Shown: positions 47,001 through 55,811 of the stretch, piece after piece
Numbering within the stretch: the stretch's first letter is position 1
How the letters are laid out: every line of letters starts with the position of its first letter
Source of the DNA: Inia geoffrensis
Lineage: Eukaryota; Chordata; Mammalia; Artiodactyla; Iniidae
Direction of reading: 5' to 3'
NCBI GenBank assembly: GCA_036417435.1
Contig: CM070902.1
Span: forward strand, 134,281,886-134,345,885
Length of the DNA stretch: 64,000 nt
Notes under the pieces: model-generated
What the model saw: the letters and a program-made list of their open reading frames with translations, nothing else
Database searches by the model: none
Told to the model about the DNA's origin: nothing
Translations under genes and position numbers: made by a program

Positions 47001-47732
47001 TAACTCAAATCAGTACTTTAATATAACTATCAACTTTGCATTTTTCAAGAGCAAGAATTTTGTGCCAATGGGTAACCCTGTTAATTTTGGGCACAAATAC
47101 ATGCCCAAATGTTTTAATACATTTAAGCAAAGATTTTTGCAATTACTCTTCACTCTGTACACTATATACACTGTAACTAGTGCATTGGTTTTTTAATAAT
47201 CTGGTTTGGATCCATCTAAGTAAAGAGATTTAAAAATCCCTTCGCTCCTACCATGCCTCGATTCAAAACATCACGACATTGTTTTTCTCCAATGTGGGTT
47301 TTCGAGTGATGATAACGACAGGTCTGCCGCAGCCGCTCCAAGTCACAGCCCTCAGGGCCAAGGCCGGGACCCAAGAGGACGGGGACTCGCCCCTGCGCCA
47401 GGGCGTCCGAGCGACCCCGCGCCCGGGGCCCCGCGCGCACCTCTGGCCGCCCCAGTTCCGGGACCCGACACGCGCCTGCACGGGGCTGGCGCCCGCCCGG
47501 TCTTCCGCCAGTAAAATAAGGCCGGGGCCGGGTTGGCCCCGACACCGCGCCGGACCCCGACGCCGCCCCGGTGCCTCCTCCCACAACCCCGCGCCCGGGC
47601 AGCCCCGCGCAGTAGGCGCCCCTCCGGCCAGAGCTGCCCCCACCCCCGTCTCAGCCCAGCGCGCCCAGCACCGGAAGAGTGGGCTCCGGGTCTGTCGCTC
47701 GCCACCAGCATCCGCGAACTCACGTCCTCCAT
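25934..47732 (-). CDS. TMEM192: TMEM192, lysosomal transmembrane protein 192 (whole gene, six coding exons)
   Basis: Coding join: complement(25934..26072, 26393..26495, 32657..32791, 35877..36141, 40886..41032, 47724..47732); 798 nt, 265 aa. Every junction is GT/AG and the frame stays open. TMEM192 is a four-pass protein of late endosomes and lysosomes with cytosolic ends; it is widely used as a lysosome-purification handle, and its biochemical role is unsettled. Visible here: an acidic dileucine motif EDDPLLD (residues 13-19), TM1 around 37-65, TM2 around 84-107, TM3 from about 142, TM4 around 160-184, then a cytosolic tail with an [10 protein letters not shown] helix. The start is the Met equivalent to human Met7; no upstream in-frame ATG is present. 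The human C-terminal Cys (position 266) is Ser260 here. Identification is very secure. Confidence 0.97.
26393..26495 (-). CDS. TMEM192: TMEM192 coding exon 5
   Basis: 103 nt between a TTATTTTAG acceptor (26496-26504) and a strong GTAAGTG donor (26386-26392). Encodes the first part of the cytosolic tail, including [18 protein letters not shown]. Intron 5 is only 320 bp. Confidence 0.96.
26584..26619. other. A-rich run in intron 4
   Basis: A run of 18 A near 26602-26618, with no attached SINE body on either side that I can recognise. Confidence 0.4.
27480..27990 (-). mobile_element. Ancient L1M 3' region, antisense (TMEM192 intron 4)
   Basis: Plus-strand text 'gagatataattcacatacaa', 'gtgcaaccatctccacaatt' and 'ggctgaatactatcctctgt' is the reverse complement of an old L1 3' end. 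Confidence 0.75.
28975..29183 (+). mobile_element. CHR-2 SINE inside L1
   Basis: Full-length head GGGCTTCCTTGGTGGTGCAG to A tail. TSD AAAGTCTACAAA on both sides (about 28960-28972 and after 29181). Confidence 0.95.
29428..29797 (+). mobile_element. CHR-1-type SINE inside L1
   Basis: The longer form of the SINE, with repeated 'acaactactgagcc' segments and an AAATAAAT-type tail. TSD AAAAGGATACATGCA on both sides. Confidence 0.92.
30868..30938 (-). mobile_element. L1 3' UTR scrap, antisense
   Basis: 'aattgaagtacagttgattt' followed by 'acaatgttgtgatagtttct' is the reverse complement of the cetartiodactyl L1 3' UTR. Confidence 0.8.
31197..31414 (-). mobile_element. CHR-2 SINE, minus strand (TMEM192 intron 4)
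   Basis: Reverse-complement full-length CHR-2, ending ACCAGGGAAGCCCC. TSD TTGCTTATTT at about 31187-31196 and 31416-31425. It faces the plus-strand CHR-2 at 28975 within the same intron. Confidence 0.95.
31426..32160. other. Intron 4 sequence without recognised features
   Basis: No repeat or exon-like signal was found. Confidence 0.4.
32163..32294 (-). mobile_element. Short tRNA-Glu-derived SINE, minus strand
   Basis: 'gcgtgtgggatcttacccct' to 'ccactggacagccagggaag' is the SINE head in reverse. T-rich left end. Confidence 0.9.
32657..32791 (-). CDS. TMEM192: TMEM192 coding exon 4
   Basis: 135 nt. Acceptor CCCCGCAG (32792-32799), donor GTGAGA (32651-32656). Encodes the third and fourth membrane segments, including the CLQHSFPEP loop and the [19 protein letters not shown] helix. 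The exon and the adjoining intron are unusually GC-rich. Confidence 0.95.
32790..32935. other. CpG-rich patch in intron 3 next to exon 4
   Basis: Dense CpG and C runs (around 32820-32915) in an otherwise AT-rich intron. It includes the region where the polypyrimidine tract of exon 4 must lie. Confidence 0.65.
33105..33185 (+). mobile_element. MIR remnant
   Basis: 'gctgaccttggacagatgac' followed by 'tgtctgaaaaatgggctgac' keeps the MIR core order. Confidence 0.6.
33186..35154. other. Intron 3 sequence without recognised features
   Basis: About 2 kb. No repeat match by eye, and short frames only. A 14-A run lies near 34071. Confidence 0.4.
35155..35680 (+). mobile_element. LTR family B, plus strand, longest copy
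   Basis: Runs from TGAAGGGGACAGAAAATGCT to TTTTCCTCCCTTACA, with 'tattaaacttctattcg' before the putative R region. It is antisense to TMEM192 in intron 3. Used here as the reference copy for the family. Confidence 0.75.
35877..36141 (-). CDS. TMEM192: TMEM192 coding exon 3
   Basis: 265 nt. Acceptor CTTTCCACCAG ends at 36142; donor GTAAGC is at 35871-35876. Encodes the end of TM1, the [18 protein letters not shown] loop, TM2 ([19 protein letters not shown]) and the basic loop up to LMIHSTG. NYT in the loop is a potential N-glycosylation sequon. Confidence 0.97.
36560..37260 (+). mobile_element. Old L1-like fragment, split by a SINE
   Basis: 'tattcagctataaaagaatt' and preceding text keep L1 ORF2 3'-end order. 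The sequence resumes after the SINE at 37224. Confidence 0.65.
36877..37223 (+). mobile_element. CHR-1-type SINE (TMEM192 intron 2)
   Basis: Longer CHR form with three 'acaactactgagcc'-like segments and an A tail. TSD AATTAACTA on both sides. Confidence 0.92.
37264..38540. other. Intron 2 sequence, AT-rich
   Basis: No exon or named repeat. 38051-38130 has a short (TG) run followed by an AT palindrome-rich stretch. Confidence 0.4.
38540..38905 (-). mobile_element. Ancient L1M 3' region, antisense
   Basis: 'gggatataattgacatgtat', 'cagaatgatggccaccgtag' and 'tagatctccaggatttattt' are the reverse complement of the L1M 3' UTR. The 92-codon frame here is a by-product. Confidence 0.75.
39105..39324 (+). 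mobile_element. CHR-2 SINE (TMEM192 intron 2)
   Basis: Full-length head with an AATAAATAAA-type tail. TSD AAAAGGGTCTTGTG at 39091-39104 and about 39325-39338. Confidence 0.95.
39440..40395. mobile_element. Old LTR-like repeat (copy 2 of 2), with internal duplication
   Basis: Homologous in order to 17440-18300. It additionally has an imperfect tandem duplication: about 39598-39680 and 39690-39768 both read 'tgcaa(g/a)tccaggct..' through 'caaatcagaggttccca' to 'ctccttcttgg'. Confidence 0.6.
40405..40830. mobile_element. Ancient LINE-like repeat
   Basis: 'cattgctatcataaatgata' and 'gccaaactgccctctgaaga' match the same old repeat text seen at 16720-17340. Confidence 0.5.
40886..41032 (-). CDS. 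TMEM192: TMEM192 coding exon 2
   Basis: 147 nt, phase 0 at both ends. Acceptor CTGCACCTCAG; donor GTAAGT at 40880-40885. Encodes residues 4-52: the SIEDDPLLD dileucine lysosome-sorting region, [12 protein letters not shown] and the start of TM1. Confidence 0.97.
41382..41412. repeat. (AC)n/(AT)n microsatellite
   Basis: A short CA run changing into a TA run, immediately before a SINE. Confidence 0.85.
41413..41527 (-). mobile_element. Short tRNA-Glu-derived SINE, minus strand
   Basis: 'gcatgtgggatcttagttcc' to 'ccactggaccaccagggtag'. Lies in TMEM192 intron 1. Confidence 0.9.
41528..42599. other. Intron 1 sequence without recognised features
   Basis: Possibly an old L2 piece near 42500-42600 (C/T-rich). 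Nothing else could be supported. Confidence 0.4.
42600..43640 (-). mobile_element. Ancient L1M 3' region, antisense, composite
   Basis: 'gatgccagacattgcaaaat', 'gagctttgtcctgggattca', 'ctaattattccccacaagtg' and 'tgaatacctgaggggactct' belong to an old L1 3' region in reverse. 42825-42965 is a second L1M 3' UTR piece. This explains the 171-codon plus-strand frame at 43207-43722. Confidence 0.6.
44203..44372 (+). mobile_element. MIR SINE
   Basis: 'ggagtcccagctctgccacc', 'gggcctcagtttccttgtct' and 'ggtcaataaatgtcacagta' reproduce MIR from core to 3' end. Confidence 0.92.
44754..44785. repeat. Perfect 12-bp inverted repeat with 8-nt loop
   Basis: Left arm GCAAAACAATGA (44754-44765), loop ATCCCCCA, right arm TCATTGTTTTGC (44774-44785). 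It sits at the 3' edge of the LTO1 retrocopy, next to its ATTAAA signal. Confidence 0.95.
44785..45245 (-). pseudogene. LTO1: LTO1 (ORAOV1) processed pseudogene in TMEM192 intron 1
   Basis: LTO1 is the small adaptor that, with YAE1, recruits the ABCE1 protein for Fe-S cluster insertion. Here an intronless minus-strand copy keeps the deca-GX3 region ([12 protein letters not shown] near 45205-45170), [12 protein letters not shown], then the region [15 protein letters not shown] to RGKFKQLCS. The two halves are in different frames, with a shift near 45110 at YQ/GFAFAW. A small insertion and stop follow at 44918. The terminal VQPDF and EGSGLSF segment is readable in another frame near 44850-44910. 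The 5' end is cut off at about codon 18 of the parent. A 3' UTR with ATTAAA follows. No function is expected. Confidence 0.93.
45370..45450 (+). mobile_element. L2 LINE 3' end
   Basis: 'ttagtacctgatacacagca' then 'ggtactcgatatgtgtgttg' and 'agtgaatgaa' form the standard L2 terminus. Confidence 0.65.
45451..47250. other. Intron 1 sequence, mostly unassigned
   Basis: 45880-46380 ends with 'tagccacagttggttcaccc' and 'caaacaaagaaccgttaact', suggesting an old LTR-type repeat. The rest is AT-rich with no exon signal. Confidence 0.35.
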
Positions 47733-48110
47733 ACTGCCCGCCGGCGGAGGCCGCAGCCCTACCGCCCAGCCTTCGCACCTGCGCCTGGCACCGCCTTCCG
47801 GGACCCGCCCCTCGCTTTCAATTAGCCGAGGCGCAGAGGGCGGACCCCTCTTCCTTGCTCCAGGGCTCCACGACCAGCGGCCTTCCCGGACCCGCCCCCT
47901 CGCTCCCGATTGGCAGAGGAGGCAGGATGGACTGGCCTCGCCTCTCGCTTACTATTGGCAGATGCCCCGACACCTAGATCCGGAATGGCCGAGGAGTCGG
48001 GGGACGTTATACTCCCTGAAGGCCAGACTCCGGCCGCCGCTGTCTCTGGGAACGCTGCTGTGCCTGGGGATCCCGTAACCTGCGCTTGTGTTCTAGGTTG
48101 GCCGGAGATT
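47300..48110. promoter_or_regulatory. TMEM192: TMEM192 CpG-island promoter
   Basis: GC-rich with many CpGs from about 47330 to 48060, flanked by AT-rich DNA. It covers TMEM192 exon 1 and its upstream region. Upstream of the start, three modules repeat a GC-box-like C-rich stretch followed by an inverted CCAAT core: 47806-47845 (decayed CAATTAGCC), 47890-47928 (GATTGGCAG) and 47938-47965 (TATTGGCAG). This suggests Sp1-type and NF-Y binding. No TATA box or CACGTG E-box was seen. Confidence 0.85.
47724..47732 (-). CDS. TMEM192: TMEM192 coding exon 1
   Basis: ATG GAG GAC followed directly by the donor GTGAGT (47718-47723). Only nine coding bases. It joins in phase 0 to exon 2 (GGT TCC TTG). The ATG corresponds to Met7 of the human protein. 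The sequence before it (GGCGGGCAGT) resembles the human start region but has no ATG. Confidence 0.93.
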
Positions 48111-48179
48111 TGGGCACCAAAGGATGCGTTCCAAATCCAAGAATCGAACTGTTTTCGGCCGCCACTTGCTTCTTTGTAA
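47985..48179 (+). other. Short divergent open frame in the promoter, 64 codons
   Basis: ATG at 47985 in good context (CGGAATGG), reading MAEESGDVILPEGQTPAAAV at its start, to a stop at 48177. It is transcribed away from TMEM192 if at all. I do not recognise the peptide. It may be the first exon of a divergent non-coding RNA, or chance GC-rich coding potential. Confidence 0.2.
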
Positions 48180-48199
48180 AACATTAACTTTTCTCGGTC

Positions 48200-49165
48200 G
48201 TGCTTAATTATTGTTTGCAGCACAGCTCCGTGCACAGAACCAGTGGTGGAATCCCAGGTTCCTATTTATAGCTCAAAATTCCACCTGCAGAGGGACACGA
48301 ACAGAATAAAGACTGATTTCCAGGACATACAGTTTTCACCAGAGGGACAGGAGGCAATAAGGAATTTTTAGGGCTTTCTCTCTCTCTTTTTTTTAAGTGG
48401 AATTGAAAAAGAAAATTTTATGACGTTTTTCTGAAAATACACGATCGTTGTAAAACTGTAAGGAAAGTAAAATTTTCTGTTAATACCAGTCCCTATGCTG
48501 ATACTACAATACGTACACCTTCATAGTTTTTAATGCTTATTTGTACATTGTGTATGGTGTAATCTTGTTTACTACCGTTGGTGAAATAAAATCATTTAAG
48601 TAGCAGAAAGAAAAAGATGGTGTAAGACTCCACTTGATCTTTAAAATCTCATGAAAATTTTAAATCTTTAAAATTTCCTGAGATTCTATGAATTATTTCT
48701 TAAGAGGCTTGCCTAAATGTGCATTTCCCCCAACATTTTATTAAAAAAAATTTCAAACCTAGGGAAATGTTGAAAGCCTAGTACAGTGAACATCCAGGTA
48801 CCCTTCACATTTATTCAACAGTGGTTAACATTATGCCAACAGTTAGTTGCTCTGTGTGAGGGTGCATGCTTGTGTGTGTGTCACACATTTTTTAACTGAA
48901 GCATTTGAATGTAGGTTGAGGACATAATGAAACTTCATTCCTAAATACTTCATTGCTAAAAATAAGGACATTTTCCTACCTAACTACAATTATATTATTA
49001 CACTTAAGAAAACTAATAGTAATTCCATATTTGCAAAAAATTTCCAAATTGTCCCCCAAATATCTTTTTTGCTGCTTTTATTTCCACCATCTAGGATCCA
49101 ATCAAGGTTCACACACTACATTTAGCTATTATGTTGACATGTATTTTAACAGGTATAGTAAACTG
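48200..49165. other. Intergenic upstream of TMEM192
   Basis: AT-rich. No exon of KLHL2, the next gene in human on this side, is recognisable here or elsewhere to 64000. Confidence 0.45.
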
Positions 49166-49171
49166 TAAGCC

Positions 49172-49385
49172 AGGGTTCTGGAATTAGTCATGGAGGTTTG
49201 AATTCTGCACCTTACCAAGGATGTGATCTTTAAGCTCTCTAGGGCTCAGTTTCCTCATTTGTAAAAATGGAACTGTTACTATTTCTAATTTCAGAGAGCT
49301 ATTTGACTAAATGAAATATGCATGTAATGCTCTTGTACAGGGTGGACTCTACAAAGCACCCAGCAAATATTAGTCACATTTTTGT
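49172..49385 (+). mobile_element. MIR SINE
   Basis: 'gggctcagtttcctcatttg' with 'taaaaatggaactgttacta' and 'agcacccagcaaatattagt'. Confidence 0.85.
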
Positions 49386-49539
49386 CTAATTCAAGTTTGT
49401 TGAAGCATTATTAACATACATAGTCACTGTTTTAATAACACATTAAAATACTGTTATTCAAATCGTTCAGCGAGTCTTTTTTCCAAAGGTTAACATTTTT
49501 CAAAATAAAAAAAGTTGGAGGTGTTACCAAGTCCAAGAT

Positions 49540-50330
49540 TGTACTGTGTGCTGCACAGCAGGCCAATAAATCGAGAGACGAGTTGTTGGGGCAAGGAACA
49601 CCAACTTTACTCGGAAAGCCAGCTAAACAAGAAGATGGTGGGCTAGTGTCCCAAAGGACCATCTTGCCTGAATTAGAATTCAGACTTCTTTTATATTAAA
49701 AGGGGAGGGAGTAAAATCAAACACTTCCTGGTTCCCATCAGCCTCCGGAGGGGAGTGTGTTAATTTCTTCCTCCCTGCAGTCATTCACAGGTGGGCCTGG
49801 TCAGAATGTTTCCTGTGAGCTAAACAAAGGTATTTTAGCTTAATGCTCATTACCTGGGAGGCAGGGTTCCCAGAGATGGGCCATTATGTATAATTTAAGC
49901 TTATAGGCAACATCCCTTTAGTGATTAACTTAGAATACAAAGGTTCTTCCCTATTACAAGGGGACAAAGATGATGGTGTACTTGATAGGTTAAAGGACTT
50001 GCTTACACTTTAGGGTAGAAATAATCTATGATTACCCAGTATAAACCAGGGGGAGCAATGGTCTTAAGAAATAGAATTCTGAACTTCATGAGGTTTTACT
50101 GGAGTGGGTTGGTGGGGAGTGAGGTTGTCAGGTTAAGAGGTGTGCTTCCGTGGAGACCTTGACTTCCAGGAATAACAGTGAGTGGGGGAAAAGGGTGCTC
50201 TATGGAAAGGTAAGAGTGAATATTTAGAAGGACGAAGTAGAACAAGCTTATCTTTGCCTCACCGATTTGTGTAGGCCTAGACATGCAGGAGTAGGTGCTA
50301 TGTCACGTTTACTGTGTCTGGGTCAAAAGT
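49540..50330 (-). mobile_element. ERV LTR, minus strand
   Basis: Plus-strand text 'gcaggccaataaatcgagag', 'ttgttggggcaaggaacacc' and 'gtgggcctggtcagaatgtt' resembles the reverse of a known class I mammalian LTR. There are no retroviral genes beside it. Confidence 0.65.
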
Positions 50331-52759
50331 TAGAAATAAAGAGAAATATATAATTGCCACTAAAAGTCATCAATATCCATACTAAGGGAATATAAGCAGA
50401 AACAATGGGTTAGGTACAGGAATATGGTTCTGTGGAATTCTGTCCGAAAGGCAGCCTCCAAATTGTGTTTTTATAGAACCAAATGCGTATATGATAGGTA
50501 TGGGGAATTAAAACTTAGTCATCATCAGGAAAGGTTATTAAAATCTCATGTCTACATAATGCTCTAGTGATAGACAAAACAAGTTAAATAAACATAGCCC
50601 TATGAAGAAATTATATTTATAAAAGTGTCTGACACTTCGTTTTTGCATGATTAAAATATTTTTGGTGAATATTCTTGCACTTGTTTACCTATGAGGAGTA
50701 AGAGGAGAGCAGAGAACCTGTCTTTCGGCTAAACAGTTCACCTGGTAAAGATTCAGGTCTGAAGTGCCATCTTTCCTATGAGTGTTGTCACCATTTCTAC
50801 AGTTCCAAGCACAGTGCTTAGCCCCTATCACAGATACTACAGTGTTAATAATATCTCATTTTTTCCAACGTCAAAACACAATGTGTCCTTAATTCACTGT
50901 AACTTCCATTTGTCAACGAAAAATTAATGTTGATCTAACAAAGAAATGGAAAATTTTACTCGAAACAAAGTGAGGATTATAAGCCAGGAACAGCCTCTCA
51001 GAAAGCTCCAAAAACTATTCTACCCATTAAAAGTCAAAGCACAGTTACATAAAGTTTTGAAACAGAGTTGTCCATCAGATGACGTACGTATTACTGACAG
51101 TTTACACAATCCAGGTGTATACATACAAAGCGAGTAGTGGGTCATGGGTCACTGTGGCCCCTTACAAGATTAAGAAGGAACGTTATCTTTTAAGGAGTTG
51201 TCTTGTTGGTGCTAGGAGAATGTTGCTCTTTATGGTTGAGCAGGTATTTCTGCCAGTGGAGAGGTTTGTTTGATGAACAATGCAGACACACAATGCACAG
51301 TGAGGGGACATAGGAGGCCAAAAGGCAGAGAAAATTTTTTCTGCTTAAATTTTTCTTGTCTTGCCATAAAATACAAATTTTATTTTGCACATTTTTCAGC
51401 CTAATATATCTAGTATCATGTATTATGCAAACGATAGGTACCTAATTAATATTTATCATTGATTTTAAAGTGAGATCTCTTTACTCTCTTTCACAGTTGT
51501 GACATTTTCACAATTCTCTTAAGTTTCCCTGTACCTCATGAATGCACATATTCCAAATTCTGGCTTTGGATAATGCTTTGTAGTTAAGTTTCTCTTAGCT
51601 CACCAGAGATGTGTCACTGAAACTTTCTCTTTCAATGAACAGTCAGAAAAAGTAAGTCAACAGTTATTTTAGTGTGTCAAATTATCTTTGGCTTATGTAC
51701 ATTTTCTAGAAAACTTTTTCCAGAAAGAAATGTAAGGATATTGTGAGTAATTGGAAATATTCCACAGTTTCCATTTATTTGTTCCATAAATGTTCGTGTC
51801 TTTCAGAGCACTGTGTACCACAAATAGAATCCAATTGCAACCACACATTTCAAATTTGGGTGAAAATGGTCTATTAGAGGTCCTCAGAACCAATGAAATT
51901 TCAGACATTATCCAGTACTTCCTCCCACACTATTGGTTTATGTTCTCCAGGAGTTCTTGTGCCTGACTTTTATAAACACACTTGTTTTTGAAGACAGAAA
52001 AATTTTATTTTGGTTTCACTGACTAATTCGGGAGTGGGAGAACAAATTTGCTAAAACTTCCAAAAAGAATTTATCCTTGGATAGACACCAAATATGTGAA
52101 GTTTTAGACCAGAACCAAAATTTCCCTGAAAGTTTAGAAAAAAACTTTTATCATAACTCAGGAAGAAATGAATTTTGTAACTTTCATGGAAATCAAGGCT
52201 ACTACTTAGTAATTCTAGAGCTGGTCTCATCTGATCTCTGCTCTTGCCTTATTCTACTCTAATGCTAAGTCCCAGGCTCTTCAATCCAGCCAGGTTAGTT
52301 CTTAACATTTTCATGGAGGATTTCCTTATACCAGAAAGAACCAGAAGATGAGCCTTTCAGCTTTCAGCAGTGATGTCTCATTTAATCAAGTAAGATTAAG
52401 AAGTAAAATTTTTCTTTTAAAATACAATTCACAATTCTGTGTGCTGAATTGCAACATTTGAAATGTCCTCCAATAACTTATAAAGTAGTTATTTTGATTT
52501 TCCAGTATTTAGAAACACTTGTATCTTCAGTCTCTGAGATTGTGTGGGCAGAGGTGACATAAAGCAGGATGTGTGATGATTTGCTGTTTACAGCATCTTT
52601 GTTAATATAAGCTAGTGATGAATTTGTTCTTTAAAATAAGTGAAAATTAAGTTACTAGAGTGTTAAAAGGAGAAAAAACAGAAGACAAAAAGAAATAATA
52701 TGTAAATTTGTACACGGACATGTGTATATCCTGCCTCTCTCTAAGAAGGATCCTAGGTA
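50331..52759. other. Intergenic, nothing recognised
   Basis: 2.4 kb of AT-rich DNA. No open frame above 70 codons with support and no readable repeat. It could be unique sequence. Confidence 0.4.
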
Positions 52760-52990
52760 CAGCATTTATGGAGGGATGACAATTGACAAAGCCTTTACAC
52801 ATTTTTAAACAACATTTCTATTTTGGTCCTGATGACAATCCTCAGAGGTGGGGTTGCACAATATTATTACTTTCATTTTATAGTTCAGAAAATTGGTAAG
52901 AGTGTTTAAATGACTTTCCCAAGATCATCTGTTAATCACAGGGACACTGGAGTTTGACTTTATGTTCAGCACTGCCTCACGCATTCATTT
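52760..52990 (-). mobile_element. MIR SINE, minus strand
   Basis: 'attactttcattttatagtt' then 'gactttcccaagatcatctg' and 'acactggagtttgactttat' match MIR in reverse. Confidence 0.8.
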
Positions 52991-53689
52991 ATTCATTCAT
53001 TAATAAATATTTGCTAAAGTCCTCCAACATGGGAAACTGATAGGCACTGTGGGAAACTAAAAAAATTAGTAAGTCCTATGTTTCCTTATTTTTATTCTTT
53101 GCCTCCTGGCTAGTCTTTGTAAATGCTGCTCTCAGATTTGCCCTTAGACTCTTGTCTTTAGGCTTATTTTCTACATGGACTGAGTACCCTATACTCACAA
53201 ATGCCCATAATTCTCCCAATTACACCCTCATACCATACGATGTTCTGGTCTCCAGCATTAGCCCAATTCTCTGGTATCTCCTGTCAACCCTTTCCCATTT
53301 TCAGGTTTCTATTCTCAGCTGACAGTTAAAAAGGATTCCTGGATGTCCTGATATGTGTGTTTGAAGTAAAGCAGGAGAAAAACCAGAAACTTTTGGAGAG
53401 CAGATAAATATTTCATTGTGGTTGAGGTGGTAACTGAGTTGGATTTCACAGAGAAAAGTAGGAAAAGAGGGATATTTGGACTAAAGGGAATGAGCAAAGA
53501 ACCCAAATTAGAAGGCATAGTCTCACACACTGGGCTGAGCAGTTGTTCTTAATCTGGCTCCAATGCGGTTCTGAATGATAAGTAGGTTTCACCTTTTTTC
53601 AGGAGACTCATGCTCCAGAGCATGAGTCTTTGTCTGCATAACCCTCCTAGGAATAAAAATGTCCTAGTCCTTTTTCAACTTGAACTTTA
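52991..53689. other. Intergenic, possibly L2-derived
   Basis: (ATTC)-like short repeats at 52980-53005 continue an old repeat. The rest is unassigned. Confidence 0.35.
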
Positions 53690-55811
53690 TATTTCTTTTA
53701 TAAGTACCTCTTAGTTGATGGATTATTTGATGAATGATGTTGGGAAAACCAGACAGCCATTTAGAAGAAAATGAAACTGGATCCCTCCCACATTCCTTAA
53801 GCCAAAATAAGTTCCTAAAAGTATAAAGATTTAAACATAAAAGATAAATCAACAAGTGTGCTAGAAAAAAGAACATTTTTAACATAGTCTTATAGTAAAG
53901 AAAGACTTTCCATGCATAACCCCAAACCCAGAGGCACCAAAGGAAAAAAGTGTAATGAATTTGACTACATAAAAGATTTGAAACTTTTGCATAAGAAAAA
54001 AAGACAGCATAAAGTTAAAATATAAATTCCAAATAATTGAAAATAACCTAAATATCCATTATTTGTGGAATGGTTAAATAAACTATGGTATGGTATAATT
54101 AGAATACTATCCAACAATTTTTTAAATGAGATAGATATATATGTTGGCAAAAAAAAAAAAGCAGCTCTATAATTTCGTGTGTCATAAAAGCAGGTTGCAA
54201 AATTTTTTCATGAAAAAGAGAGTACACACATAATGCAAAAACCAAATATTTTGATATGCAAATATATGCTATAAGAGCATACAGAGCTAAAGAAATTAGA
54301 CAAGAGAAAGAAAATAAAAAGCATTCAAATAAAAAAGAAAGAAGTAAAACTATCTCTATTCACAGAAGACATGATATTACATCTGGAAAACCTTAGGGAA
54401 TCTGCAAAAACACCATTAGAGCTAAGAAGCAAATTCAGCACAATTTCAGGATGCACAAACAACTCATGAAATGATTTGCATTTCTAAACATTAGCAGCAA
54501 ACATTCCAGAATAAAAGAACTCCACTTAAAATAGCATCAAAAAGAATAAAATACTTAGAAATAAATTTAACCAAGGAGGTGCAAGATTTGTACACTGAAA
54601 ACTGAAGAACATTGCTGAAAAAAATTAAAGACCTAAATAAATGGAAAGACATCCACATTCGTTGATTGCAAGACTTAACATTGTTAAGATGACAATACTA
54701 TCCAAAGTGATAAACAGTTTCAATGAAATCACTGGGAAAATCCTAACAGTATTTTTTTCAGAAATGGAAAAACTCATGCTAAAAATCATACAGAATTTCA
54801 GGTGACCCAGAATAGCCAAAATAATCTTGAAAAGGAAGAACAAATTTGGAAGACTCATCCTTTTCCTGATTTCAAAACTTGTTACAAATCTGTAGTAATC
54901 AAAACAGTGTGATACTAGCATAAGGTTAGACATTTACACAAGTAGAATAGAACTGATACTCCAGAAATAAACCCACACATCTATAATCAATTGATTTTCA
55001 ACAAAGGTGCCAAGATCATTCAATGAAAGAAAGAATGATCTCTTCAACATGTTGTGCTGGGAAAACTGGATATCCACACTATATTCAAAAACTACTCAAA
55101 ATGGATTAAAAACCAAATTTAAGAGCTAAAACTGTAAAACTATTAGAAGAAAATATAGAGTCAAATCTGCATGACCTTGAATTTGGCAATTTTTAAAAAA
55201 TATGATACAAAAATCACAGACAACAAAAGAATAAAAAGGTAAATTGGACTTCATTAAAATGAAAAACTTTTGTGCATCCAAAGATGCTATCAAGAAAGTG
55301 AAAAAACAACCCACAGAATGAGAAATATTTGACACTCATATATCTGATACAGGTTTAATATCCAAAATATATAAAGAACTCCTACAACTCAACAACATCC
55401 CAATTAAAAATTGGGCAAAGGACTTCAAGAGACATTTCTCCAGAGAAGACATACAAATAACCAATAGGCACATGAAAAAGTACTCAACATCATTAGTCAT
55501 CAGAGAAATGCAAATCAAAACCCCAATGAAATAGCACATCACACCTACTATACTCAGAAAAATGGAAAACAGCAAATATTGGCAACAATGTGGGGAAACT
55601 GAAATCCCCAAACACTGCTGGTAGAAATGTAAAATGATGTAGCTGAAAACAGTTTGACAGTTCCTCATAAAAGCTAAACAGAATTACCATAAGACCCAGC
55701 AATTCCACTCCTAGGTGTATACCCAAGAGGATTGAAAGCAGGCACTCAGACAGATACTTGTCTGACAGTGTCCACTAAAGGATTATTAACAATAGTCAGA
55801 AGGTGGAACAC

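Noticed and set aside
47216..47778. Minus-strand frames of 122-171 codons covering exon 1
   Set aside because: They read through the GTGAGT donor into intron 1. The splice to exon 2 gives the conserved protein instead.
47279..48078. Plus-strand open frames of 181-232 codons across the CpG island
   Set aside because: They overlap the TMEM192 first exon and promoter, are Pro/Ala/Arg-rich, and look like chance open frames in GC-rich DNA with no known protein pattern.
47300..48180. CLEAR (TFEB) site expected for some lysosomal genes
   Set aside because: No CACGTG core was found in the promoter, so no such site is claimed.
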